Assembly: GCA_033782935.1 (NCBI GenBank) | Contig: JAWQEG010000004.1 | Coordinates: 310,001-374,000, forward strand | Length of the DNA: 64,000 nt | Source: Petrolisthes cinctipes | Lineage: Eukaryota; Arthropoda; Malacostraca; Decapoda; Porcellanidae | Direction of reading: 5' to 3' | Shown here: positions 51,612-63,451 of the stretch, one piece after another | How the letters are laid out: each line of letters opens with the position of its first letter | Numbering within the stretch: the stretch's first letter is position 1 | The notes under the pieces: generated by a model | Databases searched by the model: none | What the model saw: only the letters and a program-made list of their open reading frames with translations | Told to the model about the DNA's origin: nothing | Program-made: the position numbers and the translations under genes

Positions 51612-53939
51612 GCATGCTGAAAATCGATATTTTAGATGCCCAAAGTCAATATGTGCATGTATCTTCTGTACCCGTTTATATCTCAAATTCAGGCTCAAAA
51701 CACCCGAAAATTCAATATTTTGGGGTCCCAGAAGCAATCTGTACATGCATACTCAGTGCTAGAATATTTTCAAAATATAGGCTCAAAACATGCTAAAAAT
51801 CGATATTTTAGGTGCGTAAAGGCGATATCTCAAATTCAGTCCCAAAACACCCGAAAATTCGATATTTAGGGGTCCCAGAAGCGATCTGTACATACGTACT
51901 CCGTGTTAGAGTATTTTCAAATTACAGGCCCAAAACATGCTCAAAATCGATGTTTTAGGTGCCCAAAAGTCGATATGTGAATGCATATCAGTACCCGTTT
52001 ATATCTCAAATTCAGGCTCAAAACACCCGAAAATTCGATATTTTGGGGTCCCAGAAGCGATCTGTACATACCTACTCCGTGTTAGAGTATTTTCAAAATA
52101 CAGGCCCAAAACATGCTGAAAATCGATATTTTAGATGCCCAAAGTCAATATGTGCATGTATCTTCTGTACCCGTTTATATCTCAAATTCAGGCTCAAAAC
52201 ACCCGAAAATTCAATATTTTGGTGTCCCAGAGGCAATCTGTAAATGCCTACTCAGTGCTGGAATATTTTCAAAATATAGGCTCAAAACATGCTAAAAATC
52301 GATATTTTAGGTGCGTAAAGGCGATATCTCAAATTAAGGCCCAAAACACCCGAAAATTCGATATTTAGGGGTCCCAGAAGCAATCTGTACATGCCTACTC
52401 TGTGCTAGAATATTTTCAAAATATAGGCTAAAAACATGCTAAAAATCGATATTTTAGGTGCCAAAAAGTCGATATCTCAAATTAAGGCCCAAAACACCCG
52501 AAAATTCGATATTTAGGGGTCCCAGAAGCGATCTCTACATGCCTACTCAGTGCTAGAATATTTTCAAAATATAGGCTCAAAACATGCTAAAAATCGATAT
52601 TTTAGGTGCGTAAAGGCGATATGTCAAATTCAGGCCCAAAACACCCGAAAATTCGATATTTTGGGGTCCCAGAAGCGATCTGTACATGCCTACTCCGTGT
52701 TAGAGTATTTTAAAAATACAGGCCCAAAACATTCTCAAAATCGATGTTTTAGGTGCCCAAAAGTCGATATGTGCATGCATCTTCAGTACCCGTTTATATC
52801 TCAAATTCAGGCTCAAAACACCCGAAAATTCGATATTTTGGGGTCCCAGAAGCGATCTGTACATGCCTACTCCGTGTTAGAGTATTTTCAAAATACATGC
52901 CCAAAACATGCTGAAAATCGATATTTTAGATGCCCAAAGTCAATATGTGCATGTATCTTCTGTACCCGTTTATATCTCAAATTCAGGCTCAAAACACCCG
53001 AAAATTTAATATTTTGGGGTCCCAGAAGCAATCTGTACATGCCTACTCAGTGCTAGAATATTTTCAAAATATAGGCTAAAAACATGCTAAAAATCGATCT
53101 TTTCGGTGCCAAAAAGTCGATATCTCAAATAAAGGCCCAAAACACCCGAAAATTCGATATTTAGGGGTCCCAGAAGCGATCTGTACATGCCTACTATGTG
53201 CTAGAATGTTTTCAAAATATAGGCTCAAAACATGCTCAAAATCGATATTTTAGGTGCCCAAAAGTCGATATGTGCATGCATCTTCTGTACCCGTTTATAT
53301 CTCAAATTCAAGCTCAAAACACCCGAAAATTCGATATTTTGGGGTCCCAGAAGCGATCTGTACATGCCTACTCAGTGCTAGAATATTTGCAAAATATAGG
53401 CTCAAAACATGCTAAAAATCGATATTTTAGGTGCGTAAAGGCGTTATCTCAAATTCAGGCCCAAAACACCCGAAAATTCGATATTTTGGGGTCCCAGAAG
53501 CAATCTGTACATGCCTACTCAGTGTTAGAGTATTTTCAAAATACAGGCCCAAAACATGCTCAAAAACGATGTTTTAGGTTCCCAAAAGTCGATATGTGCA
53601 TGCATCTTCAGTACCCGTTTATATCTCAAATTCAGGCTCAAAACACCCGAAAATTCAATATTTTGGGGTCCCAAAAGCAATCTGTACATGCCTACTCAGT
53701 GCGAGAATATTTTCAAAATATAGGCTAAAAACATGATAAAAATCGATATTTTAGGTGCCCAAAAGTCGATATGTGCATGCATCTTCTGTACTCGTTTATA
53801 TCTCAAATTCAGGCTCAAAACACCCGAAAATTCGATATTTTGGGGTCCCAGAAGCGATCTGTACATGCCTACTCAGTGCTAGAATATTTTCAAAATATAG
53901 GCTCAAAACATGCTAAAAATCGATATTTTAGGTGCGTAA
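51550..53939 (+). repeat. Super-unit D, copy 3 (partial, about 2.4 kb)
   Basis: This stretch matches D copy 2 at an offset of 8,721 (42,893 against 51,614; 45,050 against 53,771), 502 bp less than 9,223, about one L-L-S trimer. It stops at 53,940, where GTAAAGGC replaces GTAAGGGTG. Unlike copies 1 and 2 it carries its own base changes, such as GGTGTCCCAGAGGCAATCTG near 52,221, AATGCATATC near 51,980 and AATATTTGCAAAATATAGG near 53,383. It is an older relative of the other two. Confidence 0.87.
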
Positions 53940-56383
53940 AGGCGATATCTCAAATTCAGGCCCAAAACACCCGAAAATTCGATATTTAATGGTCCCAGAA
54001 GCGATCTGTACATGCCTACTCCGTGTTAGAGTATTTTCAAGATACAGGCCCAAAACATGCTCAAAATCGATCTTTTAGGTGCCCAAAAGTCGATATGTGC
54101 ATTCATCTTCAGTACCCGTTTATATCTCAAAATCAGGCTCAAAACACCCGAAAATTCGATATTTTGGGGTCCCAGAAGCAATACTAGAATATTTTCAAAA
54201 CATAGGCTAAAAACATGATAAAAATCGATATTTTAGGTGCCAAAAAGTCGATATCTCAAATTAGGCCCAAAACACCCGAAAATTCGATATTTAGGGGTCC
54301 CAGAAGCGATCTGTACATGCCTACTCCGTGTTAGAGTATTTTCAAAATACAGGCCAAAAACATGCTCAAAATCGATGTTTTAGGTGCCAAAAAGTCGATA
54401 TGTGCATGCACTTTCAGTACCCGTTTATATCTCAAATTCTGGCCCTAAACACCCGAAAATTCGATATTTTGGGGTCCCAGAAGCGATCTGTACAAGCCTA
54501 CTCCGTGTTAGAGTATTTTCAAAATTCAGGCCCAAAACATGCTGAAAATCAATATTTTTGGTGCCCAAAGTCAATATGTGTATGCATCTTCTATACTCGT
54601 TTATATCTCAAATTCAGGCTCAAAATACCCGAAAATTCGATATTTTGGGGTCCCAGAAGCGATCTGTACATGCCTACTCAGTGCTAGAATATTTTCAAAA
54701 TATAGGCTCAAAACATGCTAAAAATCGATATTTTAGGTGCGTAAAGGCGATATCTCAAATTAAGGCCCAAAACACCCGAAAATTCGATATATAATGGTCC
54801 CACAAGCGATCTGTACATGCCTACTCCGTGTTAGAGTATTTTCAAGATACAGGCCCAAAACATGCTCAAAATCGATCTTTTAGGTGCCCAAAAGTCGATA
54901 TGTGCATTCATCTTCAGTACCCGTTTATATCTCAAATTCAGGCTCAAAACACCCGAAAATTCGTTATTTTGGGGTCCCAGAAGCAATCTGTACATGCCTA
55001 CTCAGTGCGAGAATATTTTCAAAATATAGGCTAAAAACATGATAAAAATCGATATTTTAAGTGCCAAAAAGTCGATATCTCAAATTAAGGCCCAAAACAC
55101 CCGAAAATTCGATATTTAGGGGTCCCAGAAGCGATCTGTACATGCCTACTCCGTGTTAGAGTATTTTCAAAATACAGGCCCAAAACATGCTCAAAATCGA
55201 TGTTTTAGGTGCCAAAAAATCGATATGTGCATGCACTTTCAGTACCCGTTTTTATCTCAAATTCAGGCTCAAAACACCCTAAAATTCGATATTTTGGGGT
55301 CCCAGAAGCGATCTGTACATGCCTACTCCTTATTAGAGTATTTTCAAAATACATGCCCAAAACATGCTGAAAATCGATATTTTAGATGCCCAAAGTCAAT
55401 ATGTGCATGTATCTTCTGTACCCTTATATATCTTAAATTCAGGCTCAAAACACCCGAAAAGTCAATATTTTGGGGTCCCAGAAGCAATCTGTACATACCT
55501 ACTCAGTGCTAGAATATTTTCAAAATATAGGCTAAAAACATGCTAAAAATCGATATTTTAGGTGCCAAAAAGTCGATATCTCAAATTAAGGCCCAAAACA
55601 CCCGAAAATTCGATATTTAGGGGTCCCAGAAGCGATCTGTACATGCCTACTCCGTGTTACAGTATTTTCAAAATACAGGCCAAAAACATACTGAAAATCG
55701 ATCTTTTAGGTGCTTAAAAGTCGATATGTGCATGCATCTTCTGTACCCGTTTATATCTCAAATTCTGGCCCTAAACACCCGAAAATTCGATATTTTTAGG
55801 TCCCAGAAGCGATCTGTACATGCCTACTCAGTGCTAGAATGTTTTCAAAATATAGGCTCAAAACATGCTCAAAATCGATATTTTAGGTGCCCAAAAGTCG
55901 ATATGTGCATGCATCTTCTGTACTCGTTTATATCTCAAATTCAAGCTCAAAACACCCGAAAATTCTATATTTTGGGGTCTCAGAAGCGATCTGTACATGC
56001 CTACTCGGTGCTAGAATACTTTGAAAATATAGGCTCAAAACATGCTAAAAATCGATATTTTAGGTGCGTAAAGGCGATATCTAAAATTCAGGCCCAAAAC
56101 ACCCGAAAATTCGATATTTAGGGGTCCCAGAAGCGATCTGTACATGCCTACTCCGTGTTAGATTATTTTCAAAATACAGGCCCAAATCATGCTGAAAATC
56201 GATAATTTAGATGCCCAAAGTCAATATGTGCATGTATCTTCTGTACCCGTTTATATCTCAAATTCAGGCTCAAAACACCCGAAAATTCAATATTTTGGGG
56301 TCCCAGAAGCAATCTGTACATGCCTACTCAGTGCTAGAATATTTTCAAAACAGGCTAAAAACATGCTAAAAATCGATATTTTA
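53940..56383 (+). repeat. Mixed, more diverged satellite between D and E
   Basis: About 14-15 monomers with no clear higher-order period. Types typical of the left side (CACTTTCAGTACCC with ATTCTGGCCCTAAAC near 54,410), of B/C (CCTTATATATCTTAAATTC near 55,420) and of D are interleaved. Unique changes are common: a shortened monomer at 54,175-54,190, ATATATAATGG near 54,790, ATATTTTTAGGTCCC near 55,793 and TTTTCAAAACAGGC near 56,343. No gene or insertion is seen. Confidence 0.8.
54175..54192 (+). other. Monomer with a deletion of about 19 bp in the first half
   Basis: Typical monomers read AGAAGCAAT, then CTGTACATGCC, and on to GTGCTAGAAT. Here AGAAGCAAT is joined directly to ACTAGAAT. The TGTACATGCCTACT segment is missing, a net loss of about 19 bp. 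It is the only monomer of this kind I noticed. Confidence 0.75.
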
Positions 56384-57727
56384 GGTGCCAAAAAGTCGAT
56401 ATCTCAAATTCAGTCCCAAAACACCCGAAAATTCGATATTTAGGGGTCCCAGAAGCGATCTGTACATGCCTACTCCGTGTTAGAGTGTTTTCAAAATACA
56501 GGCCAAAAACATACTGAAAATCGATCTTTTAGTTGCCCAAAAGTCGATATGTGCATGCATCTTCTGTACCCGTTTATATCTCAAATTCTGGCCCTAAACA
56601 CCCGAAAATTCGATATTTTGGGGTCCCAAAAGCGATCTGTACATGCCTACTCCGTGTTAGAGTATTTTCAAAATTCAGGCCCAAAACATGTTGAAAATCG
56701 ATATTTTTGGTGCCCAAAGTCAATATGTGTATGCTTCTTCTATACTCATTTATATCTCAAATTCAGGCTCAAAACACCCTAAATTTCGATATTTTGGAGT
56801 CCCAGAAGCGATCTGTACAGTCGGCGGCAGAAATCCTGTCGCCTCAACTGCTTCATTGAGACATGCAGTGTTCATGGACTCGAGAAATACGCATGTTTTC
56901 TACACCTACTAATCTCGAGTCTATGAACATCGCGTACCTCGGAGAAGCAAGTGAGGCGACAGGACTTTTGCCGCCGACTGTACATGCCTACTCAGTGCTA
57001 GAATGTTTTCAAAATATAGGCTCAAAACATGCTCAAAATCGATGTTTTAGGTGCCCAAAAGTCGATATGTGCATGCATCTTCAGTACCCGTTTATATCTC
57101 AAATTCAGGCTCAAAACACCCGAAAATTCAATATTTTGGGGTCCCAGAAGCAATCTGTACATGCCTACTAAGTGTTAGAGTATTTTCAAAATACAGGCCC
57201 AAAAAATGCTGAAAATCGATATTTTAGATGCCCAAAGTCAATATGTGCATGTATCTTCTGTACCCGTTTATATCTCAAATTCAGGCTCAAAACACTCGAA
57301 AATTCAATATTTTGGGGTCCCAAAAGCAATCTGTACATGCCTACACAGTGCTAGAATATTTTCAAAATATAGGCTAAAAATATGCTAAAAATCGACATTT
57401 TAGGTGCCAAAAAATCGATATATCAAATTCAGTCCCAAAACACCCGAAAATTCGATATTTAGAGGTCCCAGAAGGTATCTGTACATGCCTACTGCGTGTT
57501 AGAGTATTTTCAAAATACAGGCCAAAAACATACTGAAAATCGATCTTTTAGGTGCCCAAAAGTCGATATGTGCATGCATCTTCTATACCCGTTTATATCT
57601 CAAATTCTGGCCCTAAACACCCGAAAATTCGATATTTTGGGGTCCCAGAAGTGATCTGTACATGCCTACTCCGTGTTAGAGTATTTTCAAAATATAGGCT
57701 AAAAACATGCTAAAAATCGATCTTTTA
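56384..57727 (+). repeat. Higher-order repeat E, copy 1 (1,344 bp, carries MITE)
   Basis: The text recurs at an offset of 1,344 from 57,728. The left edge is set by CGATATTTTAGG just before 56,384 against CGATCTTTTAGG before 57,728. Subtracting 165 bp for the element plus its TA duplication leaves 1,179 bp, which equals 5 x 177 + 2 x 147, so seven monomers. Private variants include CTAAATTTCG (56,780) and AAAAATATGCTAAAAATCGAC (about 57,376). Confidence 0.9.
56818..56980. mobile_element. Foldback MITE-like DNA transposon, copy 1 (163 bp)
   Basis: The element is unrelated to the satellite and interrupts a monomer at ATCTGTA/TACATGCC. Outer terminal inverted repeats of 29 bp start CAGTCGGCGGCA and match at 27 of 29 positions. 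The inverted homology continues inward: arms 56,818-56,884 and 56,914-56,980 (67 bp each, about 54 matches) end at CTCGAG and enclose a 29-bp loop. It is non-autonomous, with no transposase. With ends read as CAGT and a TA duplication it resembles Tc1/mariner-type MITEs. Because the target TGTACA and the ends are both symmetrical, GTAC or TGTACA duplications with shorter ends are equally consistent. Confidence 0.88.
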
Positions 57728-59069
57728 GGTGCCAAAAAGTCGATATCTCAAATTCAGTCCCAAAACACCCGAAAATTCGATATTTAGGGGTCCCAGAAGC
57801 GATCTGTACATGCCTACTCCGTGTTAGAGTGTTTTCAAAATACAGGCCAAAAACATACTGAAAATCGATCTTTTAGTTGCCCAAAAGTCGATATGTGCAT
57901 GCATCTTCTGTACCCGTTTATATCTCAAATTCTGGCCCTAAACACCCGAAAATTCGATATTTTGGGGTCCCAAAAGCGATCTGTACATGCCTACTCCGTG
58001 TTTGAGTATTTTCAAAATTCAGGCCCAAAACATGTTGAAAATCGATATTTTTGGTGCCCAAAGTCAATATGTGTATGCTTCTTCTATACTCATTTATATC
58101 TCAAATTCAGGCTCAAAACACCCTAAATTTCGATATTTTGGAGTCCCAGAAGCGATCTGTACAGTCGGCGGCAGAAATCCTGTCGCCTCAACTGCTTCAT
58201 TGAGACATGCAGTGTTCATGGACTCGAGAAATACGCATGTTTTCTACACCTACTAATCTCGAGTCTATGAACATCGCGTACCTCGGAGAAGCAAGTGAGG
58301 CGACAGGACTTTTGCCGCCGACTGTACATGCCTACTCAGTGCTAGAATGTTTTCAAAATATAGGCTCAAAACATGCTCAAAATCGATGTTTTAGGTGCCC
58401 AAAAGTCGATATGTGCATGCATCTTCAGTACCCGTTTATATCTCAAATTCAGGCTCAAAACACCCGAAAATTCAATATTTTGGGGTCCCAGAAGCAATCT
58501 GTACATGCCTACTAAGTGTTAGAGTATTTTCAAAATACAGGCCCAAAAAATGCTGAAAATCGATATTTTAGATGCCCAAAGTCAATATGTGCATGTATCT
58601 TCTGTACCCGTTTATATCTCAAATTCAGGCTCAAAACACTCGAAAATTCAATATTTTGGGGTCCCAAAAGCAATCTGTACATGCCTACACAGTGCTAGAA
58701 TATTTTCAAAATATAGGCTAAAAATATGCTAAAAATCGACATTTTAGGTGCCAAAAAATCGATATATCAAATTCAGTCCCAAAACACCCGAAAATTCGAT
58801 ATTTAGAGGTCCCAGAAGGTTCTGTACATGCCTACTGCGTGTTAGAGTATTTTCAAAATACAGGCCAAAAACATACTGAAAATCGATCTTTTAGGTGCCC
58901 AAAAGTCGATATGTGCATGCATCTTCTATACCCGTTTATATCTCAAATTCTGGCCCTAAACACCCGAAAATTCGATATTTTGGGGTCCCAGAAGTGATCT
59001 GTACATGCCTACTCCGTGTTAGAGTATTTTCAAAATATAGGCTAAAAACATGCTAAAAATCGATCTTTT
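57728..59069 (+). repeat. Higher-order repeat E, copy 2 (about 1,342 bp, carries MITE)
   Basis: Near-identical to copy 1. I see one base change (GTGTTTGAG near 58,008 against GTGTTAGAG) and a 2-bp loss (GAAGGTTCTG near 58,816 against GAAGGTATCTG). The change from E to F lies between about 59,070 and 59,175, where the monomer becomes CATGCTCAAAACATACTG. Confidence 0.88.
58162..58324. mobile_element. Foldback MITE-like DNA transposon, copy 2 (163 bp)
   Basis: Same 163 bp as copy 1 with no difference found, at the identical position in the repeat and with the same TA flanks (58,160-58,161 and 58,325-58,326). Arms are 58,162-58,228 and 58,258-58,324. It arose by duplication of the 1,344-bp satellite unit, not by a second transposition. 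Confidence 0.88.
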
Positions 59070-59118
59070 AGGTGCCAAAAAGTCGATATCTCAAATTCAG
59101 TCCCAAAACACCCGAAAA

Positions 59119-60786
59119 TTCGATATTTAGGGGTCCCAGAAGCGATCTGTACATGCCTACTCCGTGTTAGAGTATTTTCAAAATACATGCTCAAAACATA
59201 CTGAAAATCGATCTTTTAGGTGCACAAAAGTCGATATGTGCATGCATCTTCAGTACCCGTTTATATCTCAAATTCAGGCTCAAAACACCCGAAAATTCAA
59301 TATTTTGGGGTCCCAGAAGCAATCTGTACATGCCTACTCAGTGTTAGAGTATTTTCAAAATACAGGCCCAAAACATGCTGAAAATCGATATTTTAGATGC
59401 CCAAAGTCAATATGTGCATGTATCTTCTGTACCCGTTTATATCTCAAATTCAGGCTCAAAACACCCGAAAATTCAATATTTTGGGGTCCCAGAAGCAATC
59501 TGTACATGCCTACACAGTGCTAGAATATTTTCAAAATATAGGCTAAAAACATGCTAAAAATCGACATTTTAGGTGCCAAAAAATCGATATCTCAAATTCA
59601 GTCCCAAAACACCTGAAAATTCGATATTTAGAGGTCCCAGAAGGTATTTGTACATGCCTACTCCGTGTTAGAGTATTTTCAAAATACAGGCCAAAAACAT
59701 ACTGAAAATCGATCTTTTAGGTGCCCAAAAGTCGATATGTGCATGCATCTTCTGTACCCGTTTATATCTCAAATTCTGGCCCTAAACACCCGAAAATTCG
59801 ATATTTTGGGGCCCCAGAAGCGATCTGTACATGCCTACTCCGTGTTAGAGTATTTTCAAAATTCAGGCCCAAAACATGCTGAAAATCGATATTTTTCGTG
59901 CCCAAAGTCAATATGTGCATGTATCTTCTGTACCCGTTTATTTCTCAAATTCAGGCTCAAAACACCCGAAAATTCAATATTTTGGGGTCCCCGAAGCAAT
60001 CTGTACATGCCTACTCAGTGTTAGAGTATTTTCAAAATACAGGCCCAAAACATGCTAAAATCGATATTTTAGATGCCCAAAGTCAATATGTGCATGTATC
60101 TTCTGTACCCGTTCATATCTCAAATTCAGGCTCAAAACACCCGAAAATTCGATATTTAGGGGTCCCAGAAGCAATCTGTACATGCCTACACAGTGCTAGA
60201 ATATTTTCAAAATATAGGCTAAAAACATGCTAAAAATCGACATTTTAGGTGCCAAAAAATCGATATCTCAAATTCAGTCCCAAAACACCCGAAAATTCAA
60301 TATTTAGAGGTCCCAGAAGGTATCTGTACATGCCTACTCCGTGTTAGAGTATTTTCAAAATACAGGCCAAAAACGTACTGAAAATCGATCTTTTAGGTGC
60401 CCAAAAGTCGATATGTGCATGCATCTTCTGTACCCGTTTATATCTCAAATTCTGGCCATAAACACCCGAAAATTCGATATTTTGGGGTCCCAGAAGCGAT
60501 CTGTACATGCCTACTCCGTGTTAGAGTATTTTCAAAATTCAGGCCCAAAACATGCTGAAAATCGATATTTTTGGTGCCCAAAGTCAATATGTGCATGTAT
60601 CTTCTGTACCCGTTTATATCTCAAATTCAGGCTCAAAACACCCGAAAATTCAATATTTTGGGGTCCCAGAAGCAATCTGTACCGTGCTAGAATATTTTCA
60701 AAATATAGGCTAAAAACATGCTAAAAATCGATCTTTTAGGTGCCAAAAAGTCGATATCTCAAATTCAGTCCCAAAACACCCGAAAA
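59119..60786 (+). repeat. Higher-order repeat F, copy 1 (1,668 bp)
   Basis: I begin each copy at the L monomer reading TACATGCTCAAAACATACTG with GTGCACAAAAGTCG. The unit fits 10 monomers (7 L plus 3 S) minus 11 bp, explained by a shortened monomer at about 60,681. It shares monomer types with E (CGACATTTTAGG, GATATTTAGAGGTCCC) but has no MITE at the corresponding sites. Confidence 0.87.
60676..60692 (+). other. F-specific shortened monomer, site 1
   Basis: CTGTAC is followed directly by CGTGCTAGAAT, skipping ATGCCTACTC. The same loss occurs at two later sites, so it is an inherited marker of this HOR. Confidence 0.8.
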
Positions 60787-62455
60787 TTCGATATTTAGGG
60801 GTCCCAGAAGCGATCTGTACATGCCTACTCCGTGTTAGAGTATTTTCAAAAAACATGCTCAAAACATACTGAAAATCGATCTTTTAGGTGCACAAAAGTC
60901 GATATGTGCATGCATCTTCAGTACCCGTTTATATCTCAAATTCAGGCTCAAAACACCCGAAAATTCGATATTTTGGGGTCCCAGAAGCGATCTGTACATG
61001 CCTACTCCGTGTTAGAGTATTTTCAAAATTCAGGCCCAAAACATGCTGAAAATCGATATTTTTGGTGCCCAAAGTCAATATGTGCATGTATCTTCTGTAC
61101 CCGTTTATATCTCAAATTCAGGCTCAAAACACCCGAAAATTCAATATTTTGGGGTCCCAGAAGCAATCTGTACATGCCTACACAGTGCTATAATATTTTC
61201 AAAATATAGGCTAAAAACATGCTAAAAATCGATATTATAGGTGCCAAAAAATCGATATCTTAAATTCAGTCCCATAACACCCGAAAATTCGATATTTAGA
61301 GGTCCCAGAAGGTATCTGTACATGCCTACTCCGTGTTAGAGTATTTTCAAAATACAGGCCAAAAACATACTGAAAATCGATCTTTTAGGTGCCCAAAAGT
61401 CGATATGTGCATGCATCTTCTGTACCCGTTTATATCTCAAATTCTGGCCTTAAACACCCGAAAATTCGATATTTTAGGGTCCCAGAAGCGATCTGTACAT
61501 GCCTACTCCGTGTTAGAGTATTTTCAAAATTCAGGCCCAAAATATGCTGAAAATCTATATTTTAGATGCCCAAAGTCAATATGTGCATGTATCTTCTGTA
61601 CCCGTTTATATCTCAAATTCAGGCTCAAAACACCCGAAAATTCAATATTTTGGGGTCCCAGAAGCAATCTGTACATGCCTACTCAGTGTTAGAGTATTTT
61701 CAAAATACAGGCCCAAAACATGCTGAAAATCGTTATTTTAGATGCCCAAAGTCAATATGTGCATGTATCTTCTGTACCCGTTTATATCTCAAATTCAGGC
61801 TCAAAACACCCGAAAATTCAATATTTTGGGGTCCCAGAAGCAATCTGTACATGCCTACACAGTGCTAGAATATTTTCAAAATATAGGCTAAAAACATGCT
61901 AAAAATCGACATTTTAGGTGCCAAAAAATCGATATCTCAAATTCAGTCCCAAAACACCCGAAAATTCGATATTTAGAGGTCCCAGAAGGTATCTGTACAT
62001 GCCTACTCCGTGTTAGAGTATTTTCAAAATACAGGCCAAAAACATACTGAAAATCGATCTTTTAGGTGCACAAAAGTCGATATCTGCATGCATCTTCTGT
62101 ATCCGTTTATATCTCAAATTCTGGCCCTAAACACCCGAAAATTCGATATTTTGGGGTCCCAGAAGCGATCTGTACATGCCTACTCCGTGTTAGAGTATTT
62201 TCAAAATTCAGGCCCAAAACATGCTGAAAATCGATATTTTTGGTGCCCAAAATCAATATGTGCATGTATCTTCTGTACCCGTTTATATCTCAAATTCAGG
62301 CTCAAAACACCCGAAAATTCAATATTTTGGGGTCCCAGAAGCAATCTGTACAGTGCTAGAATATTTTCAAAATATAGGCTAAAAACATGCTAAAAATCGA
62401 TCTTTTAGGTGCCAAAAAGTCGATATCTCAAATTCAGTCCCAAAACACCCGAAAA
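60787..62455 (+). repeat. Higher-order repeat F, copy 2 (1,669 bp)
   Basis: Same order as copy 1 at an offset of 1,668-1,669, with scattered changes: TTTTCAAAAAACATGC near 60,845, CTATAATATTTTC near 61,189, AAAATCTATATTTTAG near 61,549 and AAAATCGTTATTTTAG near 61,727. Copies of F differ from each other more than copies of D or E do. Confidence 0.87.
62345..62361 (+). other. F-specific shortened monomer, site 2
   Basis: CTGTACAGTGCTAGAAT lacks the 10 bp ATGCCTACTC found in normal monomers. It is the counterpart of the site near 60,680. Confidence 0.8.
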
Positions 62456-63451
62456 TTCGATATTTAGGGGTCCCAGAAGCGATCTGTACATGCCTACTCC
62501 GTGTTAGAGTATTTTCAAAATACATGCTCAAAACATACTAAAAATCGATCTTTTAGGTGCACAAAAGTCGATATGTGCATGCATCTTCAGTACCCGTTTA
62601 TATCTCAAATTCAGGCTCAAAACACCCGAAAATTCAATATTTTGGTGTCCCAGAAGCAATCTGTACATGCCTACTCAGTGTTAGAGTATTTTCAAAATAA
62701 AGGCCCAAAACATGCTGAAAATCGATATTTTAGATGCCCAAAGTCAATATGTGCATGTATCTTCTGTACCCGTTTATATCTCAAATTCAGGCTCAAAACA
62801 CCCGAAAATTCAATATTTTGGGGTCCCAGAAGCAATCTGTACATGCCTACACAGTGCTAGAATATTTTCAAAATATAGGCTAAAATTTAACATGCTAAAA
62901 ATCGACATTTAAGGTGCCAAAAAATCGATATCTCAAATTCAGTCCCAAAACACCCGAAAATTCAATATTTAGAGGTCCCAGAAGGTATCTGTACATGCCT
63001 ACTCCGTGTTAGAGTATTTTCAAAATACAGGCCAAAAACATACTGAAAATCGATCTTTTAGGTGCCCAAAAGTCGATATGTGCATGCATCTTCTGTACCC
63101 GTTTATATCTCAAATTCTGGTCCTACACACCCGAAAATTCGATATTTTGGGGTCCCAGAAGCGATCTGTACATGCCTACTCCGTGTTAGAGTATTTTCAA
63201 AATTCAGGCACAAAACATGCTGAAAATCGATATTTTTGGTGCATAAAGTCAATATGTGCATGTATCTTCTGTACCCGTTTATATCTCAAATTCAGGCTCA
63301 AAACACCCGAAAATTCAATATTTTGGGGTCCCAGAAGCAATCTGTACAGTGCTAGAATATTTTCAAAATATAGGCTAAAAACATGCTAAAAATCGATCTT
63401 TTAGGTGCCAAAAAGTCGATATCTCAAATTCAGTCCCAAAACACCCGGAAA
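62456..63451 (+). repeat. Higher-order repeat F, copy 3 (996 bp, shortened)
   Basis: The copy starts and ends like the others but lacks about 673 bp, or four monomers. It has a 4-bp insertion, GGCTAAAATTTAACATGC, near 62,878 where other monomers read GGCTAAAAACATGC. Confidence 0.83.
63341..63357 (+). other. F-specific shortened monomer, site 3
   Basis: Same 10-bp loss as at 62,345-62,361, reading CTGTACAGTGCTAG. It confirms common descent of the F copies even though copy 3 has lost four monomers. Confidence 0.8.

Noticed and set aside
53940..56383. Hidden insertion or degraded gene in the diverged patch
   Set aside because: All bases there align to monomers in normal register. Only small indels and mixed monomer types are present.
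56688..57171. Open frames crossing the MITE (and again at 57,987-58,515)
   Set aside because: They join satellite to a palindromic non-coding element. The element is 163 bp and has no transposase.
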